A stretch of 35,176 nucleotides of DNA from Hypholoma sublateritium FD-334 SS-4 (taxonomy: Eukaryota > Basidiomycota > Agaricomycetes > Agaricales > Strophariaceae). Shown here in pieces: positions 1 through 11,074 of the stretch (the stretch's first letter is position 1; each line of letters starts with the position of its first letter). Below the pieces are notes generated by a model, which did no database searches, was not told the DNA's origin, and saw only the letters and a list, made by a program, of their open reading frames with translations. The stretch covers positions 1 through 35,176 of the forward strand of contig KN817733.1 in the NCBI GenBank assembly GCA_000827495.1, in the 5' to 3' direction. The position numbers and the translations under genes are program-made.

Positions 1-686
1 TCACTGGACACGGTCAGCTCGCAGCCTGCGCCGCCTTCTAGCCCTGCAGCCGCTAGTACGCGCGGTGCGGTGCCGGCGTCCCCGGTTGCGTCGAATCAGG
101 GGGGCTGGTCTTCCGCGAATATGACACATTCGTCGTCAGAAGGACAGCGTCCCTCTGCGCCGGCACCATCGCCGGTGCAATGGCGGAGTTCCTGAACGAT
201 TCAATANGGGAGAATTGCGATGTTCGGGATATCATCTTCAAGAACATCCCGCCGCTCTCGTAGTCGATCAAGGACATCCTTCCCGAGATGGTCGCGCCTG
301 AGCACGATCTACGGCACGCGCTCGAACACGCTGACGCGCCGCCGGCAAGCGAGATCTCCTTNGGTTCGTTCGGCGGCGGTGACGGCTACAGCTCGGCGGC
401 GAGCTCCGCGTCCGCGTACTCGAAGCGCGCGTCGAGGGAGTTCCCCGCCAGTGATGCCGCAGGGCTCAGCGGACAGCGACGTTCCGCTCTTCCAGGGCGC
501 GGTGATGCTGCCTGCNTCTGCGCGCACGGGCGCGAACGCGTCGTCGTCGTCCGCGTCGTCGAGCGCGGGCTGGACCATTTGCACCTGCAGTTGATCGGCA
601 TCCAGGACGAGGAGAGCATGTTCTCGACGTACCTCCATCTGCTGATGACCGCGTCTGAGGACGCGACCAAGTNCAATGCGGAGTAG
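1..686 (+). pseudogene. Broken, 5'-truncated fragment of an unrecognised protein
   Basis: Bases 1-198 read openly in frame 1 as a Ser/Pro/Ala-rich stretch. Across a six-G run at 99-104 the plausible reading moves to frame 3, beginning LVFREYDTFVVRRTASL and continuing to a TAG at 684-686. Frame 3 is interrupted only by TAG at 261-263. The later part has Ser/Ala/Gly-rich low complexity and ends with a more ordered stretch around IQDEESMFSTYLHLL. The start lies outside the window. The G-run shift could be a sequencing error, since several n bases (207, 362, 516, 673) occur here, or a real lesion. I do not recognise the family. Strong codon-like GC bias favours a former exon, but function is unknown. 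Confidence 0.4.
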
Positions 687-914
687 GAGGACGGCGCAAA
701 CAATGGCGCCGTGATCGGCTCGAACCTGCGTGCGTCGATGTTCGTCGAGTCCAGGTGAGCGACGAGGGCAAGTCTGGAGATGAGGTAGAACGGAAGGCGG
801 AGAGGAGGGAGGCGTAGTTTGGTGGTTGATGATCGCGTTTGTAAACATTTATTACTTATAGAAATATATAAAACTTACCTCTGAATTGCACCTTCAGCTC
901 ACCACTACTCCACA

Positions 915-1522
915 ATGGACGAACAATTCTCCATGCTTTTCTCCTACCTCAGAATGTTCTACATATCAGACCACTACTGCTGTCACACCGCCGCCGACCT
1001 TGAAGCGTTCGACCGAGATCACCTTGAATGCATCGGCGATGAAACGACGAGAATGCATATGCGACTTACGATTGCAGGGCTGGTTTTTGAGCACCAGCAA
1101 GAGTTGCGCGAATACCTTCAAGTCGCCGACAGCGAGGCACTTGTGTTATACAAATTTGTCGTCTCGTAACTATTATCTGTATTCATCTTTGTGGTCGCGC
1201 GGTTTCTGATATCTCAACAGGGCTGATCTTCATTCTACTCTCGACGATCCCGCCCTCCACTGGACGATANGCTTGTACAACGCACGAGACGTTCAAGTTG
1301 CGACTATGCANGTCTACGCAAATGACGACCGCAAGCTGACAATCGAAGCGAAGGCTTCATATCGAGAATTCTTCTACGAAGATGAGCAGTCGGGAAAGAA
1401 GATGTATTGCTTTCGGTAAGCTTTTCTTTAGGACTTTCTGAAACGTTTGCTCATCTTAACGTGCAATAAGTCACGGAAAATTGCACAAGCGCGGTTGCGG
1501 GTTGTGGTATGGCATTGATTGA
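915..1522 (+). CDS. Small hypothetical protein, 3 exons, 165 aa
   Basis: Exons 915-1165, 1221-1415 and 1471-1522 join with consistent phases (2, then 2) into 166 codons including TGA at 1520-1522. Introns are 55 nt each, with donors gtaact and gtaagc and acceptors caacag and aataag. The start is the first ATG after an AT-rich leader and opens MDEQFSMLFSYLRMF. The product is acidic with mixed helix-like content and two Cys and His near the N-terminus; there is no signal peptide or clear membrane span. Two unread bases (1270, 1311) leave two residues undetermined. I do not recognise the family. The last exon is short and an alternative longer 3' splice into the following region cannot be excluded. 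Confidence 0.55.
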
Positions 1523-2460
1523 AATGTATTGTAGAGTACATAAGGCATGATTGGGGAGGTGAACATTTATTCCAGAACGCAGTGACGAGGCTCAGCTCCG
1601 NGAGCGGTAGGTGTGCATTTAGTACAGTAGCGAAGGCTGACACCAGTGACTAACCCTCTGCTTCATAGGCTTCAAATACCGAATATGTCGCACGGCCGTC
1701 GACAATTCGCACCCTTTTCAACTTCTTCGCTACCGCGCGCCGTCAAGCACAGCGAACAAATATGNGCCAGCGACCCCCCCCCCCCGCATCGGGAATCGGT
1801 GAGTGAGGGATGGGTCAATTACGAGGAGATCAACGAGTTCGACTGGGCGCAGTATCTCAAGGATAGCGCACGCTGGAGAGGCGCTTTGCGGTCAAGACGA
1901 CCGCGCTCACGGCCCTGCGTGGGCGCTTCCATCCGAACGAGAGCAACCCGCGCAGCCGGTTCGCATCCCACCTCCTTCGAGACGCGCCTGCTGACACGTC
2001 GTTGCAGATCCGCCTATAGAAGCAACGCGCCGGTGCGTCGGGCGCGCATGATGCCCCAGAAGTCAAGGTGCGCGTAGGTGTTTATACGCCGCCGCTGACN
2101 TTTCCAGATCCAGGAGCCGCAGACTCACCCTTCGCTCGTCNTGCACGGCGGCATCGGTCCCCTATAGAACGTCGCTTGTGGCGGCGCCTCGTTCAACTAC
2201 GGCGCCGTCCATCATCGTCCGTCTGGTGCACACTGACATCGCGAGGACGCAGGGGCGCGCCCTCGTCCGGCCGGTCTGAGAGCATCGGTACGCGCCCTGT
2301 TTGTGTCTTGAGGCCGCCGCTGACGACGGCAGTTGTCGCGCTCGAGACGGCTGCTCATGGGAGTGATGATAACGGCACGGCGAGAATGTGGAGCTGTCGA
2401 GCAAGGGTGTCCATGCGTCCGCGTCGACGACGCGGACGGGCGGGAACCAGATCAATTGTT
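1523..2460 (+). other. Uncertain, possibly degenerate coding stretch
   Basis: GC-rich sequence with several overlapping open frames but no model that closes. The best candidate peptide starts at the ATG at 1685, contains a run of C at 1775-1786 and the segment VNYEEINEFDWAQYLKDSA near 1816-1865, then degrades into Arg/Ser-rich low complexity typical of reading GC-rich DNA out of frame. A second candidate near 2170 reads CGGASFNYGAVHH but soon meets stops. It could be a broken gene or extra exons of the gene at 915. No function is proposed. Confidence 0.25.
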
Positions 2461-2850
2461 TTCAATACAAAAACATGTATATATATATTATTATAATGCA
2501 AGCTGGTCGTAGGCAACAAGTCATCTTTTTGTAGTTCAGATCATCTAATGAGCTGCAACTTTGATAGAACATTGATCAGGAGTAATAAGAACTGGGTCTG
2601 GACAACAGACTATGAAACTCTTGTAACTGTATTGTATACAAAAGNAAATATANACAATAATGGTNCAAGCTGTTCATAGGCAGCAAGTTATCCTTTTTGC
2701 TGTTTAAATCATCTAATGGGCTGCAATTTTGATAGAANNTTGATCAGGAAAAAATAAGAACTAGGTTCGTACAACAGATTATAAAATTCTTGGAACTGAA
2801 TTAAATACAAAAATCTATATACATAATGATGACACAAGCTGGTCATGCTC
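2461..2850. repeat. Tandem repeat, unit about 168 bp, two copies plus a partial third
   Basis: The block starting caagctggtcgtaggcaac at 2499 recurs at 2666 (caagctgttcataggcagc) and its start recurs at 2835 (caagctggtcatg), giving periods of 167 and 169 bp. Shared internal landmarks are the segments around 'atcatctaatg.gctgcaa', 'ttgatcagga' and 'ataagaact'. Copies differ mostly by substitutions and include n bases. The block is AT-rich between two GC-rich coding regions. It is non-coding as far as I can see; it could be a small satellite or a duplicated transposon end. Confidence 0.75.
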
Positions 2851-3144
2851 AAGAAGGCCTGCAGCGCCGCGGTAAGTGTTTTAAATAGCATGTTTTACTT
2901 TGTTTTACGCCCACAGGTTGATGACTAATTATCAAACCCGTCTGAAAAAACCAGCGGGCCCCCAATTCCCCGATGTTCTTGTGGCCTCCGCCGCCTGAGG
3001 CCAGTCCAGTCTGACTCTGCCTGTCTCCCACTGCACCCAAAGTCTGTCTTGACCCCCTATATACTCGTCTAATAATTCGTCAGGCTCTTCGGCCTCGCGG
3101 TTGCACACTTCACCTATCCTCTTGTATTACCATCCTCGGCGAGG
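2851..3144 (+). promoter_or_regulatory. Upstream region of the C1-domain kinase gene, with TATA-like box
   Basis: A tatata hexamer at 3058-3063 lies about 82 bp before the chosen ATG at 3145, followed by pyrimidine-rich sequence, as in many fungal core promoters. No other recognisable operator is visible. Placement is by position only. Confidence 0.35.
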
Positions 3145-5195
3145 ATGCATTCCGATGCCTTCGATGTGATACCATACGATGTAAGCCGCTTTAACCTTCG
3201 GCGTTGCTGTTTTTGATTATAGCACACAGGACATCAAGGGAGATTGGAAGAAGCTGGGGTCTGGCTCATTTGGGAACGTCTGGAAAGGTGTGAAGACCCA
3301 CTGCTCGCAAAACTCGCGTATCTAAAGTCGCGGCAGGGAGCTACCTGGGAATCGATGTTGCGATTAAGGAGGTTTTGCCATCGTCGGAGTATGACGTAGC
3401 CAAGTACTTTGAGCGGGAATGGCGGCTGATGAAAGAATGTCGTCATCCAAACATATGTCTCTTCATCGGCCTCAGCCGCGCCCCTGCCCCCGACAACCGC
3501 ATCTTCATCATCTCAGAGTTCATCGAAAATGGCAACGTCCGCATATACATACACGACAAGGCCAGGCCTTTTCCTTGGAAGCTCCGTCTTTCCTTCGCCA
3601 CAGACGTCGCACGCGCCCTAGCCTATCTCCATGCTCGTAAATGCATCCACCGCGACCTCAAGGGCGAGAATCTCCTTGTCACCTCCAACGGGCGCCTCAA
3701 AATAACCGACTTTGGGTTTGCACGCATCGCCGCTCGCAACGAGGAGGAATCGAAGCGCCTCACATTTTGCGGTACCGACTCGTACATGTCCCCCGAGATC
3801 TTGCTCGGAGACGAGTTTGATCTTCCCACCGATATTTTCTCGCTCGGCATCATACTGTGCGAAATTGGCGCCCGGAAGCTTGCGGACGACCACCACTTCA
3901 AGCGGACTGCGCCGACGTTTGGCATTGAGTCGGATGAAGTGAGGAAACTCATGAACCCAGGCTGTCCGGAGGACTTTTACCAGCTGTGTATCGACTGCCT
4001 CGCTACGGATCCTGTGGCTCGGCCAACCACTCGGGATATACTCGAGCGCCTACGTGCCATCGAGGCGGAGGTTCTCTTGCGCCCTAGTGAGGGAGATGAT
4101 ATGCATTTGGGCAGCATTCGGTTCATGACTGGAGGAAAGCGAGGCGCTTCTAATCTACGGATTCCGAGCTTCAGCAAGAGTACCGGGAAGGACGCAGGAA
4201 GTGCAACGAGCTCTACGAGTTCCGAAGATAGCGATGAGGACGAGGAACTTATGGAGGCGGTGAAGGGTTTGGCCAGCATCGACCTGAGGAGTGATTGGAC
4301 GGATTCGTCGATAAGTACATTACAAATTTTTCCCCTTATATGCAAGCCTAACTGATATGCTCCCAGGCAAAGAACCTTTACTGAACCGCACCGGCAACAG
4401 GTCCGTGCTAGAATACAGCACTTCAGTGATCAAGTCGAGCCATTCCTCTATACTTCTTCCGCCTTCTCTCTCGTCGATCTTGACCATCAAACCGTCTCCT
4501 GACCCTAATGATACCCCGGACAACGTCTTTCCTGCTACACCGCCGTCGGAAGCCCAATCTATCAGCGGTTCTGGACTCTCGTCGGTCATCAACGGTCATA
4601 CAGTAACGTACACCAATGACCCACTCGGCACCGCATCGCTTATGTCCATCGCCACCCTCGACTCGTACCATACTGCCGTCACGGAGTCCACTGTCTCGTC
4701 CACTTACGCCACGGAAGGCGGGTCTACAATCACCTCGTTGCACGGAAACTACGTTGCCCCACTGGTCCACCGGTTCACACTCCTCAAGCCAGGCATGAAA
4801 CAGAAGCGGGCTGGCGGGTCACCGTCGCCGAGCGGGCACGCTGCTGCCGAGAACTCGGGATGGAATCCGCTTGATATGATATTCTCGAGCGGGCTGCTAG
4901 TAAGCAAGTGCGATTTGTGCAACAAGCGCATTGCATGGAAACCAGTCCTCGAGTGCGATGATTGTGGCCTCAGGTGCGTTTGTGTTTGTTGGGCTGCAGG
5001 CAGGTGAGCAAGCACTGATTTGCTATTAGGACACATGTCAAGTGCGGAGAGCTTGCGCCGCGTGACTGTGGTCTGCGGAACATAAGCCACAGCGCATCGC
5101 TCCATGCGGTGTCGCCGCTGTCCAGGGTCCGGCAGAGTGCAGCACAGACTTCGGAGCAAATCAAACTCAAAGGGGCGAGCCCAGCGAGGCGGTAG
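3145..5195 (+). CDS. Serine/threonine-type protein kinase with C-terminal C1 zinc domain
   Basis: Five exons (3145-3180, 3230-3287, 3337-4314, 4367-4973, 5030-5195) join in phase to 614 aa. Introns are 49, 49, 52 and 56 nt. The kinase domain occupies about residues 15-290: glycine loop GSGSFG at 22-27, VAIK lysine K42, HRDLKGEN with D138, DFG at 156-158, and MSPEI in place of APE. A Ser/acidic-rich linker follows. The C-terminus has a C1-type cluster: C539-x2-C542-x11-C554-x2-C557-x4-H562-x2-C565-x7-C573. The usual first His is probably H492 (HRFT), which would leave 46 residues before the first Cys instead of about 12. The family resembles fungal TKL/MAP3K-like kinases; C1 domains bind diacylglycerol or membranes, but not all do. 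Substrates cannot be told. The 12-residue first exon is the least certain part. Confidence 0.9.
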
Positions 5196-5709
5196 TCGCT
5201 TACAAGCTGATGATTGTCTTGTCATGAATTTTATTTAATGTCATATCACCTTATGATCACCGCGACAGCTTTTATCTAGTTGATCAAGCTTGGAAAGCGG
5301 CCAGTAAATTTCAGAAAGTCCGGGAAATGGAATTTCAGGCAAACTTGTGACCTAATCACATTGCTGCAGTGGATACTTGGCAGAGATGCCTATGTGAGCA
5401 GGGTTACAGTACTCTGGCATCAGGAAAGTGGGTTTTTCCTCTGTGGCACTCCTCTTTAGCGCTCGACGCAAGTGGTGGGTCGCGGGCCGATCAGGCGCAT
5501 GTGACCCTCTACCGGCCCGCAGGCCGGCGGAGAGCGCACTATAAGTATGCTTCTTTCACCTTCTTTCACGCTCCTTTTCCAAGCTCTCTCTACGATCATA
5601 GCACACCCAGCATTGATAGTTGTAACCATAGGTATGTGTGGAAGTCCCCACCTCAGTATATGCAACTCCACAGAGAAAATCCGTAGCGCACCTGAGAAAT
5701 TACGCAATC
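5196..5709 (+). promoter_or_regulatory. Intergenic region and putative promoter of the GH3 gene
   Basis: No gene is seen in these 514 bp. A TATA-like ctataagt lies at 5539-5546, about 165 bp before the GH3 start, just after a GC-rich hairpin (ccggcc, 4-nt loop, ggccgg, near 5512-5527). A gtatgt at 5632-5637 could be the donor of an intron in the 5' untranslated region; that is speculative. Confidence 0.35.
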
Positions 5710-7671
5710 ATGCCACTAGCACAAGAACTCACCGACGAAATCAAACGAGAAATCGGACAGGTCAACGCGCTTTATCTCTGCACCTTTATAAAGTTTTGAC
5801 TGGATAGGTATATACCTTTGCAGCATTTTGTCGTGGGGTTCCATGGATTCACGCCGTCGGACGACATCAAGACGCTCATCCGGGAGTATCACGTAGGGAA
5901 TGTCATCCTGATGAAACGCAACATTCAAAGTTGGCTTTCTTTGAGTTGTTGATAGCGAACGCTGACATCCGGAGAGGCGCGGCGCAGACGCGACAGCTTG
6001 TGGAGGATCTGCAGGCACTCGCACGCGAAGCGGGCCAAGAACAACCGATGCTCATCGGGATCGACCAGGAGAATGGTTGGTGTGTTGATGTTGTTTCGTG
6101 CACCTCAATCTGATTTCGTGACACACGCAGGCTTGGTCTCCGCGTTTAGCTCGCCGACAGCTGGGGCGACTCTGTATGCGCTATTATTATTATTTCAAGT
6201 TGAATGCGCCGCTGACGCAGCGTCGCAGCCCAGGAGCGATGGCGCTCGCGGCGACGGGCTCTCCGGACCTCGCGCAGAGGGTGGGCGGCGCCTCGGCCGC
6301 GGAACTCAAGGCGGTCGGGATCAACTGGGTGTATAGCCCTGTTGCTGATGTCAATACCGACTCGCGCAACCCTGTTATTGGTGAGTATGTGGCTTGTGTC
6401 GGGAATATCTGCTGATCCCATTGGGTAGGGGTACGGTCATTCGGAGATGGTGGGTGCTGTGCGTGTACGTGAGCGTTGGCGCTTATTGGCTAACAGATCC
6501 CGAGCGGGTGGCGCTGTTCGCATCGGCGGTGGCGCGCGGCACGGTCGCGGCGGGCGTCGCGCCGACGGCGAAGCACTTCCCTGGCCACGGTGACACGCAC
6601 GTCGACTCGCACCTTGGGCTTCCGCGCATCGCGAAGACGCGCGCGCAGCTCGCGATGGAGGAGCTCGTCCCTTTTCGAGCGCTTGTCGCTGCCGGCATTC
6701 CCAGCGTCATGACTGGGCACATGTCGTTACCCTTGATCACGGGCGACGACGCGCCTGCGTCGCTCTCGCGCACGGTCACGACGGGTATTTTGCGCGAGGA
6801 GATGGGGTTTGCAGGCGTGGTGGTGACGGACTGCCTCGAGATGGACGCGGTCGCGGCAGGCGTGGGCGTACCTGGGGGCGCCGTGCGCGCACTAGAAGCT
6901 GGCGCGGACGTGGTGATGATCTGTCATACGTTTGCGCTGCAGCTTGCTGCGATCGTGGAAGTGTACGCTGCGGTGCCGGACGGCCGGGTAGGCGTCACGG
7001 CGCTGAGGGCCGGCGGCGCACGCATCGCAGCGATGAAGGCGCAGTTTGCACTTGGAAACGATTCCGCGGCGCCCGGCGGCTGGGAGGCGCGGTTTGCTGG
7101 GGTGCACGAGGAGAGCCTGCGGCTCAGCCGCGAAGCGTATCCCCGGAGCACGACGGTGGTGTGGAACGCGGGGGCGATCCCGCTTAGCAGGAACTGGCCG
7201 GTCATCCTGCTGACGCCACGCGTGGAAGCGGTGAATCGGGCGGTGGACCCCGGAGATGGGACGCTCATAGGCGAGAATGGGGTGCGGAACACGGCGGGGG
7301 CGGCGTACCTTGCGTTTGCGGCCGCACTGGAAAAAAGGGGCGCAGTACGCCATTTCGTGTTTGAAGAAGGAAGGGAAATTTCAGAGGATTTGTTTGATGG
7401 GGCGGGCGGGGTGATTTGGGTGATGCGCAACGCGGATGTGAAAAGATGGCAGTTGGCTTGCTTGGAGCGACTTGATCTCAAGGCGAAAAAATTGCCAATA
7501 ATTCTGGTATCGAGCTGTGGGCCGTACGACTTAGTAGGGAAGCAGGCTGAATATGAGGACTGGACTGCGTATGTGGCAACATACGAATTCACAGCGGTGG
7601 CGTTGGAGACGCTGGCGGCGGTGGTGCATGGGGAGACGGCAGGGACGGGCCGGGTGCCGGTAGAAATCTAA
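5710..7671 (+). CDS. Glycoside hydrolase family 3 beta-N-acetylhexosaminidase (NagZ-like)
   Basis: Seven exons (5710-5760, 5824-5929, 5977-6075, 6131-6173, 6229-6380, 6429-6449, 6497-7671) give 548 aa with all phases closing. Exon 6 is a 21-nt microexon. The enzyme should release terminal beta-linked N-acetylglucosamine from glycans, probably inside the cell, since no signal peptide is visible. Family markers: VGFHGFT near residue 22, IGIDQENG around 80, the His/Asp loop KHFPGHGDTHVDSH at 183-196, which supplies the acid/base in NagZ-type GH3 enzymes, and VVTDCLEMDA with D269 as likely nucleophile. The C-terminal third resembles the second alpha/beta domain of GH3 proteins. One intron (6076-6130) uses a weak gttggt donor, chosen because only this cut restores the DQENGLVS frame. 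Substrate detail (chitin turnover or glycoprotein breakdown) is inferred. Confidence 0.92.
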
Positions 7672-7779
7672 TCTGATAACTATGTGCACGTGGTGTAACT
7701 GGACACAGCCTCTCCTGTTGCGTCGTAGTTCATCAGCTTTTGCTCTCGTCCACCACTTCAGGCGTTGGTTATACCCAAA

Positions 7780-10730
7780 ATGAAGCTCTTCAACCGCAAG
7801 GCAAAGAACGGAAAGCCGCTCACCGGTTCCCGCGACTTTGGGGAGGTATGTGGTCCAGATCTCCAGCGAGGGAGTGCTCAATGTTGGGCAGGAACTTCCC
7901 AAGGCGGTGTCGATCCCTACGCCGGTATACCAGAAGCTGGCGACGCACGGCGTGCAGAAAGGCAACGACGAGACCTGGGAAGTGAGTCAGCAGCCCCCAG
8001 AATCGCCACCCCTCCCCAACCCCCACCCCCCACAACAGCTCATCAACGGGCCTTCGCGCACATCCTCATTCAACTCCATTTCCCCACCGCATCCGAGTCC
8101 CCAACCCCAGGCTAGATCGCACTCACCTGTGAGCAACGTATCTGCCCCCACCAACAAGCTCATCCGTCACCACGATCGAGACCGCGACGCGCACGCCCGC
8201 AAAAAGGCCCAGCCAAGTGCACCGGTGGCGATGGGCATTTTGCGCGCCCTCGACCCTCCTCGCTCGGTCGACTCCCACGCCCCGCTGATGACGCGCTCCG
8301 AGGAGCGGTTCACTACCTCGGACACCCCCCGCGAGTCTTTGGACAGGAAGGACAAGGAGCGCCGTGGCTTCTGGGGCACCAAGGAGCGCGCGAAGGACAA
8401 GCCGGAGCAGCTGCAGCCCCGCACCCAGGCTGTGCAGCGGGATCGGGAAAGGGACCCCGCACATGATCGCGAACGCGCCGAGCGAGGGAGGGAGGCGCGC
8501 AAAGATGATGATCAGGCCGAGCTCACACGCATGATCGGTGGGTGCTTTGTGGCTGGCTCTTTATGGATACTGATCGACACCCAAGGCTATCTCACCGCCA
8601 CCGCGTCGGAGGATTGGAGTCTCGTGCTCGAAGTGTGCGATCGAGCGTCGGCCAGCGACACCAATGCAAAGGAGGCTGTTCGAGCCATCAGGCGCGAGTT
8701 CAAGTAGGATGCACACTTTACGCTACTCGATTCAAGTTGATGTTTTTACAGGTACGGCGAGCCTCCGGCTCAGTTGTCTGCTGCCAGAGTACGGGCTATC
8801 CTCATTTTATCTGTCAACTATGATTTACCTGATATAATCAGCTATGGGCAATCATGCTCCGCAATTGCTCGGACACCTTTATATCGCAATCGAGACAACG
8901 CAAGTTCTTGGATACTCTGGAAGAGCTTCTCAATTCGCCCAAGACGTCTCCGGTCGTGCGTGAGCGTTTGCTGGAGGTAGTGGCTGCTGCGTCGTTTGCC
9001 AGTGGGACGAGTGAGTCAGTTCTCTCCGTAATTGCGGCGTGCTGACTGCTAGACCAAGATCCGCGTCATGACCGAGACGGATTCCGAGGGCTTTGGAAAC
9101 GTGTGAAGCCGTTTGATAAACCGGACGAGGTGATAGGGCTTCCATTGGCAGCAATACAAAGCTGACTTTGTCTAGGGAGTGCCCTTTGATACGGAGGATG
9201 CCATGTTCCACCCGCCCGCTTCTGCAGGTATGCGGACGTCAGGATACGAGGTGCCTGTCGTTTCGTATCAGGAACCGAGTCCTGTCGCTCCTGACTCCGC
9301 TGTACTCTCACCCACCCCCACCGTGGTTCGTTTACGTTATAATACAGACAATCGTCCGCTAAAAGAGTTCCCTTTAGGTTCCGGCGAAGAAAAGAAAATC
9401 GCCGACACGCAATCGCATCATTCCGCCGGATGAGGATATGCGCCGCCTCTTCCAAGAGTGCAAAATAGGGCAGGGAAATGCGTCGCTGCTTTCGCAGGCG
9501 TTGGCGTTGTCCAAGCCGGAAGAGCTGAGGAAGAAGGATATGATTATCAAGGTGCGTTGCCCGACTATTAGTTATTCGCAGCGCAGATAGAGTTTTTTTA
9601 TTAGGAATTCGTTATAAAATGTCGCTCGTCGCAAGAGCTAATCTATGCTCAAATTCCGTGGGCATCGGCGGGGGCGGAGCGCTCGCGTGCCGCGCAGGAC
9701 GGGAACGGCCATGTCCGGCCTAACGATGGGAATTTGGGTGTCAGCGATGGCGGCGACTCGCCTACGGAGTTGACCATTGAAGAGCAGCTCCTTGCAGCCT
9801 TGCTTGGAGCCAATGCGGAATTGATGGAGGCACTGCAGCAGTATGAGGATATGGAACGGGTTGCAATGGAACGCAAGGCGGAGGATAGGAGTCGGAAGGA
9901 GCTGCGCAGAGAGCTGCGGGTGAGTGTTGTGACAAGTTCATACTGGGTATTTGTTGACATGGTTTCGTGTGCAGAATCGCGAGCAAATAGCAATCGAGCA
10001 ATCGATCAGCTTCGGGGGCGGCTCGTCGTCCAGGAGCCCCTCGCCCCCGCCGCAGCCGCGGCGCTCTCGGTCGCGCTCGCCGCACCACACAGCGATCGCG
10101 TACCGCCACCAGCACTCGAACTCGCACTCGCACTCGCTGCATTCGCACCAGCCGTCTGAGCCGGAGATCGACCACGGCGCGCTGGGTGGGAGCCTCGCGC
10201 CACCGCCTGCCGCGCCGCACGGCCCGCGCTCACCTGCGCAGCTGTCGCTGCACTCGCGTACGCCGTCGCCGACGCCGAGGATCGAGCCGTATGTGTACGG
10301 GAATAACAATGGGAGCGTCAATGGCCACTGGGGCGAGTATACAGATGATAGGGGCGTGTCGGAGGTGCGCGCGGAAGAGGAGGAGGTGGAGGAGTTCACG
10401 CCAATCAAACCGAGTGCGAAGGCGCTGGGGAAGATGAAGGCTGTGGAGCCGGAGCCGCCTGCGTCAGGGCATGAATGTGCGCTTTTTGTCGATTTTTTGG
10501 GATGTTGTTGCTGATGCGGTTTTGTAGCTGCTGCGTTTGACCCGGATGATATATACTATGACAAGGACCCGACGTTCGTACTCGACGGGGCGACCGACCC
10601 GGACATCGAGGACGACGCGGACGCGCGGTGGCGCCGCCCGCCCCAGCAGTTCGTGTACGACGCGGTCGTCGAGCGCTCGCGCCAGCTACAGGGCGATGGC
10701 TGGGCGCCACTTACTAACGGCACACATTAA
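7780..10730 (+). CDS. VHS-domain membrane-trafficking protein (Lsb5/GGA-like)
   Basis: Eleven exons (7780-7845, 7892-8537, 8586-8703, 8752-8788, 8842-9010, 9053-9129, 9176-9325, 9378-9551, 9605-9919, 9975-10476, 10528-10730) close to 818 aa. Residues 23-230 form a Pro/Ser then Arg/Asp/Glu-rich linker. The VHS domain lies at about 235-345 (YLTATASEDWSLVLEVCDRA, then LWAIMLRNCSDTF). A GAT-like helical region spans about 430-590 (LLSQALALS, SQELIYAQIPWA, EEQLLAALLGANAEL). The C-terminus is His/Ser-rich and acidic. VHS/GAT proteins bind ubiquitinated cargo or actin regulators at endosomes. The 7846-7891 intron is ambiguous: frame 2 there reads YVVQISSEGVLNVGQELP, so it may instead be coding with a 1-nt frame slip. 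The 8538-8585 intron is 48 nt and in frame if retained. The ATG lies only 108 bp after the GH3 stop. Confidence 0.85.
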
Positions 10731-11074
10731 CTATACCTATGTACTACGCAAGCACACTGCGACATACTAACAAGGCTCCGGCAGAGGGGTGTTTCTGGGA
10801 CGGAGCATGCACAGCACTCGCTATTCTATCTAATCGTTGCTATTATAATCTACATTCTAAGGTCGGAGTGCTTTCATTGTATATTCTTTGTTATATACCC
10901 TGTTTTTTTTGTGGATAATTCCGTGCTTGAGACTTGTGGGTGCAAGCTTTTGATTTTGAGTTTGATGCACGCGGAGGGCAGAAGATGGTCACGGCGTTAC
11001 GGCTGTCACCGATCGCTGCATTACGCCAACCACGACCATCCCTCTTCCGTCCCCCGCTTTTTCTCTTTGCTAAC
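10731..11074 (+). promoter_or_regulatory. Intergenic region with TATA-like box upstream of the RRM gene
   Basis: No gene is seen. A tatata hexamer at 10892-10897 lies about 178 bp before the ATG at 11075, followed by a T8 tract. The sequence just before the ATG is pyrimidine-rich (ttccgtcccccgctttttct). Confidence 0.3.

Noticed and set aside
2068..2496. 142-codon + strand frame before the tandem repeat
   Set aside because: Arg/Ser-rich composition typical of an out-of-frame reading of GC-rich DNA; no start context, motif or splice support.
5930..5955. 26-nt intron in the GH3 gene
   Set aside because: It keeps the frame but is too short; a 47-nt intron (5930-5976) with a ctgac branch site gives the expected NIQSAAQTRQL junction.
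6924..7592. 222-codon open frame on the - strand inside the GH3 gene
   Set aside because: It is the antisense shadow of the GH3 exon, Ser/Pro/Arg-rich, with no motif; the + strand carries the catalytic residues.
9228..9377. Intron starting at gtatgc 9228 in the VHS gene
   Set aside because: The stretch 9228-9325 stays open and protein-like (GYEVPVVSYQEPSPV); the frame change is explained by a shorter 52-nt intron at 9326-9377.
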